DNA of 64,000 bases from Roseburia sp. 1XD42-69 (GTDB lineage: Bacteria; Bacillota; Clostridia; Lachnospirales; Lachnospiraceae). Shown piece after piece: positions 1-8,739 of the stretch. Position numbers and translations under genes: made by a program. The DNA lies in NCBI RefSeq assembly GCF_003612565.1, contig NZ_RAZG01000015.1, positions 24,693 to 88,692 on the forward strand, written 5' to 3'. Each line of letters opens with the position of its first letter. Within the stretch, counting starts at the first letter, position 1. The notes beneath the pieces were generated by a model, which had not been told where the DNA came from, searched no databases, and worked only from the letters and a program-made list of their open reading frames with translations.

Positions 1-685
1 TTAAAACTCTGCTTTCCATATGGAGAAAAAGCTCATGGCTTCCTTTTTCATTGAGAAATCCAGGCATAAAAACCTTTCCCTCAAAAGACAGTTCCCTCTC
101 CTGTTCCGTTTTTTTGTATAGAATAAGGGAAATTTTTACCTCCTTCCTTTTTGACACAAACACAGGCATCTTTATCACAAGTTTAAAATCCTCATTGTCC
201 AAAATGCATCCTTCCCGGAAAAATCCGTCTCTTTCCGGTGAAATTTCCTCCTCTTCCCCCTCTGTGAGAAAAAGTTCATATCCCTCTTCAATTCTGCCGC
301 ACTGGTACTCTTTGTCCTTCGTCTCAGCCATGGCGCAAAACATGGGATGCACTTCTTCCTCTTTATATCTCAGGCACAAAAATGCCTTTTCCCCTGTAAT
401 ACTGTGATATCCCTTTAAGGCTTGGAGCTTTTTTACCACGGATTCAGCAACTACAATCTCACGTCCCGCCCCGTCCAGGGCTGCGCCGTTTTCCACCAAA
501 ATGGAGGAATCCTCCAGTTCCAGTACATTCAGCCCGCAAATTACCCCTGTCCCGTACAGCGCACGGTTTAAAAAACGCCGCTTATTATTCATATAGAGCT
601 GTTCCGCTGTAAAATCTGCGGAAGTCAGCATTTTTCCGCCATAATAACGGTTTCTCTCAAATGGGAATAATTGTTCATTTTTCAT
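1..685 (-). CDS. N-terminal part of a contractile-injection-locus type conserved protein (cut by window edge)
   Basis: The reading frame starts at ATG 685 behind an AGAGGG ribosome site and stays open to base 1, giving about 228 residues of a longer protein. The N-terminus has the pattern FERNRYYGGKMLT, then DF..EQ.Y...KRRFLNR.L.G.GVICGLNV, then an ALDGAGREIVV segment near residue 75. From memory this arrangement marks uncharacterised proteins encoded beside extracellular contractile injection (phage-tail-like) baseplate genes; that link is recall, not a search. The remainder is acidic and strand-rich without a recognised catalytic motif. No injection-system gene lies inside this window, so the context must be sought to the left. 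Function unknown. Confidence 0.55.
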   Translation of the reverse strand, partial: MKNEQLFPFERNRYYGGKMLTSADFTAEQLYMNNKRRFLNRALYGTGVICGLNVLELEDSSILVENGAALDGAGREIVVAESVVKKLQALKGYHSITGEKAFLCLRYKEEEVHPMFCAMAETKDKEYQCGRIEEGYELFLTEGEEEEISPERDGFFREGCILDNEDFKLVIKMPVFVSKRKEVKISLILYKKTEQERELSFEGKVFMPGFLNEKGSHELFLHMESRVL

Positions 686-1032
686 TCTCAATCCCTCTGG
701 CTTCCTCAAACATCTATATATATTGTCCCATATTTCGACATAACCCGCCATGACCAAAGATTACACATAAACCTACCAAGTGTTACACTTACTCTTAAAA
801 AAGTTATTTTTTAACCATGCACAGGCACTTTTTACCCGTAAAAATATTGGGATTTTCACACAAAAAAACCCGCCTCTTGCGAGACGGGTTTTAGGGAAGA
901 GTTATGAAAAAGTTTGTTTGTAATCAGTTGTCCTTCAACTGATGTTATTAATATACCCCAAAAATATGAATTTATGATGGAAAGTTTATTAAAAAAATGT
1001 GAAAAATTATAAGGATTCTTTTAAGATGGCTT
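686..1032. other. Intergenic region between sigH and the left-edge gene
   Basis: About 350 bases without a gene. It holds the terminator of the sigH operon (862-892) and the upstream region of the left-edge gene. At 711-730 the minus strand reads GGGACAATATATATAG, an AT-rich -10-like box that closely resembles one upstream of the ECF sigma gene (13499-13518). No clear -35 box was found. Confidence 0.4.
862..892 (-). terminator. Rho-independent terminator of the cysE-sigH operon
   Basis: A 12-bp stem with one G-T wobble and a TTGC loop (865-876 with 881-892) is followed on the minus strand by seven T. It lies about 140 bases past the sigH stop and before the next minus-strand gene, so it ends the operon. 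Confidence 0.85.
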
Positions 1033-1617
1033 TTACACCTTCCTCTTTATCCTCTGCAGGGCATTGTCAATGGATTTGGGGGACTTCCCCAGCTTTGCCG
1101 CAATCTGCTTATAATTAAGCCCCTCTAAAATACCGTCTAAAACCTTTCGTTCCATGGTGCTTAAATTTTCCGACAACTTCTCCAAATCCTGTAGAAACGT
1201 CTCCCGGTCGATAAACATGCGCTCCGGATTTTTTTCCCCCTCCTCGGAGAGCACATCCGCCAGCCGCACGCCGTTTTCCCCCTCCTCGTCATAGAGGGAA
1301 ATGTAGGAATTTAAGGGGGCATGTTTTTTCCTCCGGGAAGCCTCCACCGCAGAATACATCTGCCTGGTAATGCAAAGCTCGGCAAAATGATAAAAGGAAG
1401 ATTCTTTTTCCTGGTCAAAACTTTCCACTGCCTTAAAAAGCCCAATCATCCCCTCCTGAATCAAATCGTCCGTGTCCCCGCCGATTAAGTAGAGGGCGTT
1501 TGCCTTTTTCCGCACCAGGGGCTTATATTTTCCCAGCAGGTAGTCCATCACTTCCGGTTCCTTTTTTCCAAACCGGGACAAAAGTTCCTCGTCTGAATAT
1601 TTTAAAAAATCTTCCAA
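1033..1617 (-). CDS. sigH: RNA polymerase sporulation/transition-state sigma factor, sigma-H type
   Basis: Sigma-70 family factor. Region 2 has DDLIQEGMIGLFKAV, then FAELCITRQMYSAV and the HAPLNSYISL segment characteristic of sigma-H; the C-terminal region 4 ends with KSIDNALQRIKRKV, almost identical to Bacillus SigH. In that family it drives early sporulation and stationary-phase genes. I favour the TTG start at 1617, two bases after the rlmB stop and six bases behind AGGGGAG, giving a protein that begins MEDFLKYSDEELL. A longer ATG start at 1647 overlapping rlmB is possible. Gene order with rlmB, mrnC, cysS and cysE is the usual Firmicutes one, except that no yacP gene separates rlmB and sigH. 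Confidence 0.92.
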   Translation of the reverse strand: MEDFLKYSDEELLSRFGKKEPEVMDYLLGKYKPLVRKKANALYLIGGDTDDLIQEGMIGLFKAVESFDQEKESSFYHFAELCITRQMYSAVEASRRKKHAPLNSYISLYDEEGENGVRLADVLSEEGEKNPERMFIDRETFLQDLEKLSENLSTMERKVLDGILEGLNYKQIAAKLGKSPKSIDNALQRIKRKV

Positions 1618-1618
1618 C

Positions 1619-2359
1619 CTATACTCCCCTCTGACGCACAATCTCATAGGCCAGCACCCCTGCCGCCACAGATGCGTTCAAAGAATCAATGTCCCCTTTC
1701 ATGGGAATGGATGCCACAAAATCACAGTTTTTCTTCACCAATGGAGACACGCCTTCCCCCTCGCTTCCGATGACAAGGCCTATGGGACCTTTTAAGTCAA
1801 GGTCGTACATAGGCGTCCCCCCCATATCTGCACAGACGAACCACATCCCCTTGTCTTTCAGTTCTGCGATGGTATTGGAGAGATTGGTGACTTTCGCCAC
1901 CGGGGTATAGTTGACGGCCCCTGCGGAAGTCTTTGCCACCACCGCCGTAAGCCCCACCGCCCTTCTCTTTGGGATAATCACCCCGTGGGCCCCGGAAAGG
2001 TTGGCAGTACGGATAATGGCCCCCAGATTGTGAGGGTCCTCAATATTGTCAAGAAGGATAAGAAAGGGGGGCTCACCCTTTTCTTCTGAAATTTTTAACA
2101 TATCTTCCACCGTGCCATAGGCATAAGCCGCCGCCAGGGCAATCACACCCTGGTGCCTGCCTGTCTGGGAAAGCTGGTCTAACCTTTCTTTTGCCACAAA
2201 ATTTACAATGGTATCCCTCTTCTTTGCCTCCCGCAGAATCGTCTGCACCGGGCCGTCTTTGCACCCCTCTAAGACAAATAGCTTATCTATGGTCTTACCG
2301 GAGCGAAAGGCTTCCAATACCGCATTTCTTCCCTCAATTTTTAATTCCTCTGTCTCCAT
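1619..2359 (-). CDS. rlmB: 23S rRNA (guanosine-2'-O)-methyltransferase, RlmB/TrmH family
   Basis: SpoU/TrmH-type methyltransferase of 246 residues. An N-terminal substrate-binding domain (IEGRNAVLEAFRSGKTIDKLFV) is followed by the knotted SAM-binding domain with the three SPOUT motifs: NIEDPHNLGAIIRTA near residue 105, GLVIGSEGEGVSP near 195 and IPMKGDIDSLNASVAAGVLAYE near the end. The family methylates the ribose of G2251 in 23S rRNA. It lies in the cysE-sigH operon, 48 bases downstream of mrnC, and its stop codon nearly touches the sigH start, suggesting translational coupling. Confidence 0.93.
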   Translation of the reverse strand: METEELKIEGRNAVLEAFRSGKTIDKLFVLEGCKDGPVQTILREAKKRDTIVNFVAKERLDQLSQTGRHQGVIALAAAYAYGTVEDMLKISEEKGEPPFLILLDNIEDPHNLGAIIRTANLSGAHGVIIPKRRAVGLTAVVAKTSAGAVNYTPVAKVTNLSNTIAELKDKGMWFVCADMGGTPMYDLDLKGPIGLVIGSEGEGVSPLVKKNCDFVASIPMKGDIDSLNASVAAGVLAYEIVRQRGV

Positions 2360-2407
2360 ATGTTCCTCCGTTTTTATCTGCGCCGGCTGGCTGAATGCCG
2401 GACTCTT

Positions 2408-2842
2408 TTATATCTGAATATCAAGGCTGATAAGCCCCAGCTTCACCAGTTCCACAATGCGCTTAAAATCATCCGTAAGGTACAGATAGCCAATCATGGC
2501 CTCAAACCCCGTAGCCTTCCTGTAATCCGCCACAGTGGCGTTTTTTGCCATGGTAAAGGATTTTGCATTTCTACCCCGCCGGTAGATATCCTGCTCTTTT
2601 TCTGTGAGGTTTGGCATAAGTTTTTCTACCATTAAAGCCTGGGTATGGGCTTTTACAATATAGCTTGTCCTTTTGTGCAGCTCGTTTACCCTGGTATTTC
2701 CCCTTCCCACCACAATAGAGCGGATCACCAAATCATAAATCCCGTCCCCTATATACGCAAAGGTGAGAGGTGAATATGTGCGAATATCCACCTCCCCGAT
2801 ATCAAATTGTTCCCTTATATATGCATCTATGCCCTTTTCCAT
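2408..2842 (-). CDS. mrnC: Mini-ribonuclease 3
   Basis: 144-residue RNase III catalytic domain without a double-stranded RNA binding domain, which is the definition of Mini-III. The catalytic helix reads [17 protein letters not shown] near residues 26-42, and the second acidic motif is [10 protein letters not shown] near 113-122. In Bacillus it matures 23S rRNA ends. It overlaps the end of cysS by 16 bases, as in other Firmicutes, so the two are translated from one mRNA. Confidence 0.92.
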   Translation of the reverse strand: MEKGIDAYIREQFDIGEVDIRTYSPLTFAYIGDGIYDLVIRSIVVGRGNTRVNELHKRTSYIVKAHTQALMVEKLMPNLTEKEQDIYRRGRNAKSFTMAKNATVADYRKATGFEAMIGYLYLTDDFKRIVELVKLGLISLDIQI

Positions 2843-4233
2843 TGTACTCCTTCTCTGGTATCTTTTAAAACAATCCCTTTTTCGAGAAGCAAATCCCTGA
2901 TTTCGTCCGCCCGCTTAAAATTCTTTTCCTTTCTGGCCGCCTGGCGCTCTTTCATAAGATTTTCTATCTCCTCTTCTAAAATATCCGCTTCTTTATCCAG
3001 AATAATTCCAAGGACATCGCAGAGCTCCCTTAACAAATCCGACAGTTTCTCCAAAAATGCCCTGCTGCTCTCAGAAGAAACTTTTGTATTGATAAATTTA
3101 ACCAGCTCAAATACAGAGGAAACTGCATCCGCCGTATTAAAGTCATCCTCCATGGCCGCCTCAAATTTTTCCCTGTACCCCTGGGCTTCCTTAAGCCACT
3201 GGCTTTCCTGGCCTGAAGTTTCCCCTCCGGCTGCATTTTCCTGTAAATGCTTTAAATTTTCTGCCGCAGTGACAATGCGCTCCAAACTGTTTTTTGCGGC
3301 CTCCATTAAATCCTCACTAAAGTTTAAGGGACTTCTGTAATGGGCGCTTAACATGAAAAACCGAAGCACCTGCAAATCGTATTTTTCCCCGATTTCCCTT
3401 ACGGTAAAAAAGTTCCCTGAAGATTTGGACATTTTTTTGTTATTGATATTTAAAAATGCGTTGTGCATCCAGTATTTTGCAAATTCCACCCCGTTTGCCG
3501 CCTCGCTCTGGGCAATCTCGTTTTCGTGGTGGGGGAATATCAAATCTTCCCCTCCTGCGTGGATGTCAATTTCATCCCCCAGGTATTTTTTGGACATAAC
3601 AGAACACTCAATATGCCATCCGGGACGTCCCTCACACCAGGGAGACTCCCAGAAAGGCTCCCCTTCTTTTTTGGGCTTCCAGAGAACAAAATCCAAATCG
3701 TCCTCTTTAAAGTCCCCCGTAACTTTAATATCCCTGTGCCCCGCCTGTAAATCATCCAGGTTTTTATGGGACAATTTGCCGTAATCTTTAAATTTCCTTG
3801 TCCTGAAATACACCGTGCCGTCCTCCGCCCGGTAGGCATAGCCTTTTTCTATCAGAGCGGAAATCATGTCAATCATCCCCTGGATTTCCTTTGTGGCCAG
3901 GGGATGGGTGGTTGCAGTTTTCACATTTAAAGAGGACATGTCCTTTTTGCACTCTTCAATAAAACGCCTGGAAATTTCCTCAGAAGTTACCCCTTCCTCT
4001 ATGGCCTTTTTTATAATTTTATCGTCCACATCCGTAAAATTGGATACATAATTCACCTCATACCCTTTGTATTCCATGTAACGCCTTACGGTGTCAAAGA
4101 CAATCATAGGCCTGGCATTTCCGATATGGATATAATTATACACAGTAGGCCCGCAGACATACATTTTCACTTTCCCTTCTTCTAAGGGAATAAACTCTTC
4201 CTTTTGTCTTGTTAAAGTATTAAAAAGTTTCAT
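2827..4233 (-). CDS. cysS: Cysteinyl-tRNA synthetase
   Basis: Class I aminoacyl-tRNA synthetase of 468 residues, the usual length. It has the HIGH-type motif HIGNARPM near residue 37, the Zn-binding ligands CGPTVYN (Cys27), WHIECS and HHENE, and the KMSKSSGNF loop near 268. It charges tRNA-Cys with cysteine in the cytoplasm. It follows cysE with four bases between stop and start, joining cysteine supply to cysteine charging. A helical anticodon-binding region and a charged C-terminal tail complete it. Confidence 0.96.
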   Translation of the reverse strand: MKLFNTLTRQKEEFIPLEEGKVKMYVCGPTVYNYIHIGNARPMIVFDTVRRYMEYKGYEVNYVSNFTDVDDKIIKKAIEEGVTSEEISRRFIEECKKDMSSLNVKTATTHPLATKEIQGMIDMISALIEKGYAYRAEDGTVYFRTRKFKDYGKLSHKNLDDLQAGHRDIKVTGDFKEDDLDFVLWKPKKEGEPFWESPWCEGRPGWHIECSVMSKKYLGDEIDIHAGGEDLIFPHHENEIAQSEAANGVEFAKYWMHNAFLNINNKKMSKSSGNFFTVREIGEKYDLQVLRFFMLSAHYRSPLNFSEDLMEAAKNSLERIVTAAENLKHLQENAAGGETSGQESQWLKEAQGYREKFEAAMEDDFNTADAVSSVFELVKFINTKVSSESSRAFLEKLSDLLRELCDVLGIILDKEADILEEEIENLMKERQAARKEKNFKRADEIRDLLLEKGIVLKDTREGVQWKRA

Positions 4234-4237
4234 TCGG

Positions 4238-4909
4238 TTATCCTTTCTGTTTTTCCAGCTCTTTTAACTTCTGCTCTAAATCTATCACTTTATTGCACAG
4301 TGCAGTATTTGCTTTCTGCAGTGCGGTAATATCCTCTTTTACCGGGTCAGGAAGATGTACATGGTCCATATCGCTTCTTGGAACTTTCTGGTTATCCCGT
4401 TTTACAATCCTTCCGGGAACCCCCACCACGGTACAGTTTGCAGGCACTTCCTCTAAAACCACGCTCCCCGCCCCGATTTTGGAATTTTCCCCTATGGTAA
4501 AGGAGCCTAAAATTTTTGCCCCTGCGCTGACCATAACATTATCCTCCAAAGTGGGATGGCGCTTTCCCGTCTCTTTTCCGGTTCCCCCCAAAGTCACCCC
4601 CTGATATAAAGTCACATTGTCCCCGATTATGGTGGTTTCCCCGATAATGACCCCGCTTCCATGGTCGATAAAAAAACCCCTGCCGATCTGGGCGCCGGGA
4701 TGTATCTCAATCCCTGTTTTTCTGGCCGCCCTCTGGGAAATATACCTTGCCCGGAAAAAATGCCCCTTTAAGTAATGCCTGTGGGCCCGCCTGTAACTTA
4801 ACATAACACGGAATGTGGGATACAGCAGGACTTCCATGGGAGATTTGATTGCCGGATCCCTCTCTTTAATTACCTGAAATTCTTCCTTTGCAAAACTGAT
4901 AAAACCCAT
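4238..4909 (-). CDS. cysE: Serine O-acetyltransferase
   Basis: 223 residues. The N-terminal helical domain contains the [17 protein letters not shown] junction, followed by a left-handed beta-helix of hexapeptide repeats ([43 protein letters not shown]). The catalytic His sits in IDHGSG near residue 92. It acetylates serine with acetyl-CoA, the first step of cysteine synthesis. The C-terminal tail forms a coiled coil ([11 protein letters not shown]). Start ATG 4909 lies behind AAAGGAAG and a good promoter at 4939-4967, making it the first gene of the operon. Confidence 0.94.
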   Translation of the reverse strand: MGFISFAKEEFQVIKERDPAIKSPMEVLLYPTFRVMLSYRRAHRHYLKGHFFRARYISQRAARKTGIEIHPGAQIGRGFFIDHGSGVIIGETTIIGDNVTLYQGVTLGGTGKETGKRHPTLEDNVMVSAGAKILGSFTIGENSKIGAGSVVLEEVPANCTVVGVPGRIVKRDNQKVPRSDMDHVHLPDPVKEDITALQKANTALCNKVIDLEQKLKELEKQKG

Positions 4910-4938
4910 AACACACGCTTCCTTTTTTATTCAACTAT

Positions 4939-4967
4939 AGTTTATGCATCTAAAAGGGTTTTGTCAA
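4939..4967 (-). promoter_or_regulatory. Sigma-A promoter of the cysE-cysS-mrnC-rlmB-sigH operon
   Basis: On the minus strand a perfect TTGACA (4967-4962) is followed after 17 bases by TAAACT (4944-4939), about 30 bases upstream of the cysE start codon. No T-box or other leader fits in the short gap. Confidence 0.7.
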
Positions 4968-5044
4968 CTCTTACTTAAAAACTTTCCGGAAAGGGGCAAA
5001 AATGAGGTATAATATTTCCGCAAAATTTCTTTTTTCTAAAATCC

Positions 5045-5192
5045 CCCTGGGTAACCTATTGCTTGTAACCCTGGGTAATATGGTAAATTTACAGCCGAAA
5101 GGAAGTGAAAGGCTATGTCCAAATACACAACAGGTGAAATCGCTGATAAACAGGCAAGATTCCAAAAACTTCAGGAATTAATTTTGCCGGGG
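5045..5192 (+). pseudogene. Remnant of a MerR-family regulator with its promoter repeats
   Basis: A start at 5115 behind AGGAAGTGAAAGG opens with MSKYTTGEIA, the typical first ten residues of clostridial MerR regulators, then jumps to DKQARFQKLQEL, which looks like the dimerisation helix end of such a protein. The recognition helices in between are missing, and the frame then runs through unrelated sequence to 5333 across the terminator of the next gene. Upstream, CCCTGGGTAA occurs twice, at 5045-5054 and 5069-5078, in the place where a MerR operator would sit. I infer an internal deletion that left promoter and ends. A short expressed peptide cannot be excluded. Confidence 0.4.
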
Positions 5193-5231
5193 GTGGTATT
5201 TTACTGTTTCAAAAAAGGCAGATATAAGGAA

Positions 5232-5266
5232 AAATGGCAGCAAGATTTTTTCTTCTGCTGCCATTT
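5232..5266 (-). terminator. Terminator of the small 5271-5453 gene
   Basis: A perfect 11-bp stem (5232-5242 with 5256-5266) is followed on the minus strand by TTTTTCC, just after the stop codon of the small gene. Confidence 0.85.
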
Positions 5267-5270
5267 ATTG

Positions 5271-5453
5271 TTACTCTTTAATATAATCAATTTCAGTAAG
5301 ATTGATTCCCGATGCAGTGAGTATTACTTTTAATTCTGCATAGCGTCTTTTCATCCTTCTGTAAGGTTCCGAATCTTTTTCACAGACAGACATATAATCT
5401 TGTAATCTGGAAAACTCTTCTATATTCTTTTGCATCTGCTCTTTTTCTGTCAT
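5271..5453 (-). CDS. Small hypothetical protein, helical
   Basis: Sixty residues from ATG 5453, chosen because GGAGGTG lies six bases upstream; an earlier ATG at 5468 overlaps that ribosome site. The sequence is charged and helical (NIEEFSRLQDYM, PYRRMKRRYAELKVIL) with no transmembrane segment and no recognised domain. A real gene is supported by the ribosome site and by the perfect terminator directly after the stop. Function unknown. Confidence 0.6.
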   Translation of the reverse strand: MTEKEQMQKNIEEFSRLQDYMSVCEKDSEPYRRMKRRYAELKVILTASGINLTEIDYIKE

Positions 5454-5572
5454 TTCTGCCACCTCCATATTTTCACCACCCTTTTATGATTCTGTATTTA
5501 TTATAAGTGGTTTTATACTATGTGTAAAGTCCTTATTCATTGTCAACAGCTAAGGTTTGGAACTGTTTCCCT

Positions 5573-5646
5573 TTTATGCAGTTTATGTAACCCATACCGC
5601 ATCTTACGCACAGAGCCATTGCTTTTAAGTAAAATCCTGCTATACT
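5573..5646 (+). promoter_or_regulatory. Promoter and candidate LytTR repeats upstream of the LytTR operon
   Basis: TTGCTT (5619-5624), a 16-base spacer and TATACT (5641-5646) lie just upstream of the AAAGGAG site of the LytTR gene. Immediately upstream, similar blocks TTTATGTAA (5582-5590) and CTTACGCAC (5603-5611) start 21 bases apart, the two-helical-turn spacing of the direct repeats bound by LytTR domains, so autoregulation is plausible. The repeats are imperfect and the operator reading is inference. Confidence 0.4.
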
Positions 5647-5670
5647 TCTTTTGAAAGGAGTTGTTCCCAC

Positions 5671-6132
5671 ATGCTTTTAAAGTTAATTGAAAATCTCAAA
5701 ATTGAGAACACAAAAGTAACGGTAGAATATAAAGAACAGAATGAGCAGGTGAATAAAATCATTTACTTTCTGGAACATCTGGAGGAGATGGAAAACAGCT
5801 TTACCGGAAGTGCCAATGGAAAAATATTCAACATCGGCCTGGATGAAATTTTTTATATTGAATCGGTAGACAGAAAAACCTTCGGATACACGGCAGAAGA
5901 AGTGTACGAACTGGGTTATAAACTGTATGAAATTGAAGAGCGTTACCACCTGATGGACTATATCAGAATCTCCAAATCCTGTATCATCAATCTGAAAAAA
6001 GTCCATTCTTTAAAGCCTGATTTCGGCGGAAAGATTCTTGCCACTATGGAGAACAGGGAAAAACTATACATTTCCCGGCAATACGCACCTGCATTAAAGG
6101 AAAAGCTGGGATTAGGAGGGAAAAGACGATGA
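5671..6132 (+). CDS. LytTR-family DNA-binding transcriptional regulator
   Basis: 153 residues with no receiver domain. Residues 1-40 are a short N-terminal helix-strand part, and about 47-150 form the LytTR domain: IFNIGLDEIFYIESVDRK, then YHLMDYIRISKSCIINLKKV. Stand-alone LytTR regulators paired with a DUF3021 membrane protein are known in Firmicutes, where the membrane partner restrains the regulator. The ATG lies nine bases after AAAGGAG, and the stop overlaps the next gene by four bases. The third gene of the cassette is a CPBP membrane protease homologue. Confidence 0.88.
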   Translation: MLLKLIENLKIENTKVTVEYKEQNEQVNKIIYFLEHLEEMENSFTGSANGKIFNIGLDEIFYIESVDRKTFGYTAEEVYELGYKLYEIEERYHLMDYIRISKSCIINLKKVHSLKPDFGGKILATMENREKLYISRQYAPALKEKLGLGGKRR

Positions 6133-6572
6133 AAAATTTTATGAAAAATATTCCTGGGCAGATTGCCGGAACCTTTACCGTTATGACAATATGTTTCACA
6201 ATCATTTCCTTTGCATTAGACGTAAAAACCATACCTGTCACCCGTTTGGCTGAATTGTTTCTCCTCTCTGTCCCAGGGGGAATCTGGATGGAATTTTCCT
6301 TCGGAACCTGTTTTATCAAAAAGATGGCAGATGCAAAGCGGGCCTGCATCTTTGTGGTCCCCTTTGCCGCTGTTACATTTATCTGCGGGGTTATATTTCG
6401 GTGGATCACGGAACTGACACGGATTGGCACCTATGTCAAATTTGTGGGAATTTTTCTTGTATGCCTGGGGATTTCTATTCTTTTGTTTGAACTAGAGCAC
6501 AGGATAAGGGGAAAAAAATACACGGAAAAACTTAAGGAATATCAAAAGGGAGGAAAATGTAATGAATCATAA
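6129..6572 (+). CDS. DUF3021-type membrane protein, partner of the LytTR regulator
   Basis: 147 residues with four predicted membrane segments (about 10-30, 40-60, 73-92, 103-123) and a basic C-terminal tail. Size, four-helix layout and position directly after a LytTR gene with a four-base overlap fit the DUF3021 family, whose members act as membrane inhibitors of the cognate LytTR protein. That role is family knowledge applied by context. The stop overlaps the start of the following CPBP gene by 11 bases. Confidence 0.75.
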   Translation: MKNFMKNIPGQIAGTFTVMTICFTIISFALDVKTIPVTRLAELFLLSVPGGIWMEFSFGTCFIKKMADAKRACIFVVPFAAVTFICGVIFRWITELTRIGTYVKFVGIFLVCLGISILLFELEHRIRGKKYTEKLKEYQKGGKCNES

Positions 6573-7410
6573 AGAAAAAGATTTAGAAAGAGTTTCTTTT
6601 GGGATTGCAGTCATGTTTGGCCTGTACTGGACATATTCCTGTTTTATAAAACGGTATCTGCCCATTTCTGACAGCCTGAAAACAGCAGTAGGTTTAGGGG
6701 TATTGTATGTCATTGGCCTGGGTTTCTTTCTCTGCATCACACAAAAAATTTCCCCCTGTAAATACGATAAAAAGAAGATTCCGGTAAAAACTGTTTTTCT
6801 GTGCTTTCTCCTGCAGTTTACTTCTATCCTGGTATTTACTATGCTTGTAAATGTATCCGCAGCATTGGGCCTAGGCAGTATTCCATCTGACAGCAGCGCC
6901 CTATCCGGATATATGCTCTTTATGCTGCTGCTTTTTAACCCTGTTGTGGAGGAGCTTGTCTTCCGAAAGCTGTTTGCCCGGAAATTATTAAAATACGGGG
7001 AACGATTTTATATCCTGGCTTCCTCCTTCTGCTTTGCAGTTGTACATGGCGTTTCCTTAGGGATACCCCAGATTGTTTACACTTTTATCCTAGGAATGAT
7101 CTGGTCTTACCTTACAGTAAAAACAGGGGATATTAAATTAGCAATTTTCATGCACGGATTATCCAACCTCTTTGGCAGTATCATTACCCAGGCGCTCCTT
7201 GGCATTTCATTGACGGCGGCGGGAATTTATTCTATGATACTGTTTCTGCTTGGCATAACAGGGTTCGTACTGTTTCTTGTCAATCGGAAAAAAATTGTTC
7301 TTGACGGCAGTACAGGGCTTGTGAAAAAAGCAGTTATAAAGGATGTGCTGGCGAATAAAGGAGTTTTGTTTTTCGCAGGATTAACCGGAATTGTAATGCT
7401 TTTAAAATAA
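6562..7410 (+). CDS. CPBP-family intramembrane metalloprotease (Abi/CAAX-like)
   Basis: 282 residues with about eight membrane segments. The conserved motifs are present: VVEELVFRKLF near residue 129 (EExxxR), FAVVHGVSLG near 157 (first His) and FMHGLSNLFGS near 197 (HxxxN). These residues bind the metal in CPBP proteases such as Rce1. Members of this family in Firmicutes are linked to bacteriocin self-immunity or peptide processing. As third gene of a LytTR-DUF3021 operon its product may be the regulated output; the substrate is unknown. It converges with the S41 protease gene, with six bases between stops. Confidence 0.85.
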   Translation: MNHKEKDLERVSFGIAVMFGLYWTYSCFIKRYLPISDSLKTAVGLGVLYVIGLGFFLCITQKISPCKYDKKKIPVKTVFLCFLLQFTSILVFTMLVNVSAALGLGSIPSDSSALSGYMLFMLLLFNPVVEELVFRKLFARKLLKYGERFYILASSFCFAVVHGVSLGIPQIVYTFILGMIWSYLTVKTGDIKLAIFMHGLSNLFGSIITQALLGISLTAAGIYSMILFLLGITGFVLFLVNRKKIVLDGSTGLVKKAVIKDVLANKGVLFFAGLTGIVMLLK

Positions 7411-7416
7411 AGTCTC

Positions 7417-8739
7417 TCATGTATTATCCCCAAACAATTCCATAGCTTTCTCATAGGCCTCCCCGGAACTTGTCTCTATATCGGGAATAAGCATCCGAGA
7501 ATTATCTTTTTCATCCGGCCGGATAAACTGCTTGTGGGAAACGGATGCGTCCAAATGGGAATTGGGCAGGGAGAGATAAAGAATGTCCCCGTAACTGTTT
7601 GGGGCATTGGAACTTGCCTCCCCCACGATTTTCCCCAGATTCCCGTCCCTCACCCACACAAGGAGCATGGTGGCGGAGCTGAAGGTATCCCTGTCGCAGA
7701 GCAGGGTAAGTTCCACATCCTCATTGCCTTTGCACTTGTCAGACCCCTTCCACTGAACACTGCCCCTGCTCCTTAAATATCCCGCCTGCTCTTTTGCTTC
7801 TTTTGAAAAACGCACCAACATATCGTATTCCGGAGCTTCCATTCCCATAGCTGTTAAAAGACGCTTACAGGCATTGGAATTTCCGCCCCCGTTTCCCCTT
7901 ACATCCATGAGCACCTTCCCACACCCGTTTTTTACCGCAGATTCCAGTTCTTTTGCAATGGATTTTAAATTATCATCGTCCACACATTCCACAAAATTTA
8001 TAACAAAGACATCTTCATCCATAATCCAGGTATTTTGGAGCCTCTCCTGCTCTGTCCCGGAACTTTTTTCCGCTTCTCTAAACATGCATTCTTCCTCTGA
8101 ACCGTCTGAATAGGTCACCAGAACACTGTCCCCGGAAATTTCCGCCCCAGCCAGCTTTAGTATATTCCTTCCTGTGGCATAATTGTCCCTGTTCTTCTCT
8201 TTGGCCTTTTCATTTTCCGCTGGAATCACCCTGTCGATAGCCTGGTAAACCTTTTCCATATCCCTGCCGCCAATGGATGTCACATACACATCCGTGATTT
8301 CACCATTCTTTCCCACATATGTATGGCCCTTTTGATATACCCCATTCAGTGACAGATACTCCTGCTCCTCCCACCAAATGCATGTGTGTCCGTCCTGGAA
8401 AAAGCAGAGATACTCTGCCGTGGCCGCCTTAAAATCTTCCGCCGTCATCTCCTTTTCCGTACTATCCATATAATCCTGGCGGGCCCTTTGATAAGCGGAT
8501 AAATCTTCTTCCAGGATAAAATAAGGGTGTACATTTTCCACAAACCGGACTGCCGCTTCCCTGTCCTCAAAAACCTGTTCTTTTGTCAACAGAGTATCCG
8601 GGGGAAGGGCAGGCAAAAGCGGCGGATAAGATCCGCCGAAACTTATCGGAATATTGTAGCCAATCACGCCTCCTAAAAGTAATACCAGAAAAGTCAGGCT
8701 AAGGATAACTATAAATTTCTTTTTCACTTTCTTCCGCAT
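7417..8739 (-). CDS. S41-family (tail-specific) serine protease, membrane-anchored
   Basis: Single N-terminal membrane anchor (about residues 9-27) and an extracytoplasmic domain. The C-terminal half has the S41 signatures: [12 protein letters not shown] near residue 278 and [16 protein letters not shown] near 345, with Ser in TFSSA as probable nucleophile. No PDZ domain is obvious. I chose ATG 8739 because AGGGGG directly abuts the earlier ATG at 8748 and is properly spaced for the second. The start overlaps the 3' end of ispF by about 16-25 bases, so it is probably co-transcribed with ispF, though no functional link is known. Confidence 0.82.
   Translation of the reverse strand: MRKKVKKKFIVILSLTFLVLLLGGVIGYNIPISFGGSYPPLLPALPPDTLLTKEQVFEDREAAVRFVENVHPYFILEEDLSAYQRARQDYMDSTEKEMTAEDFKAATAEYLCFFQDGHTCIWWEEQEYLSLNGVYQKGHTYVGKNGEITDVYVTSIGGRDMEKVYQAIDRVIPAENEKAKEKNRDNYATGRNILKLAGAEISGDSVLVTYSDGSEEECMFREAEKSSGTEQERLQNTWIMDEDVFVINFVECVDDDNLKSIAKELESAVKNGCGKVLMDVRGNGGGNSNACKRLLTAMGMEAPEYDMLVRFSKEAKEQAGYLRSRGSVQWKGSDKCKGNEDVELTLLCDRDTFSSATMLLVWVRDGNLGKIVGEASSNAPNSYGDILYLSLPNSHLDASVSHKQFIRPDEKDNSRMLIPDIETSSGEAYEKAMELFGDNT

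Noticed and set aside
5193..5333. C-terminal part of the plus-strand frame that starts at 5115
   Set aside because: It crosses the terminator hairpin and the 3' end of the small minus-strand gene and has no protein similarity I recognise.
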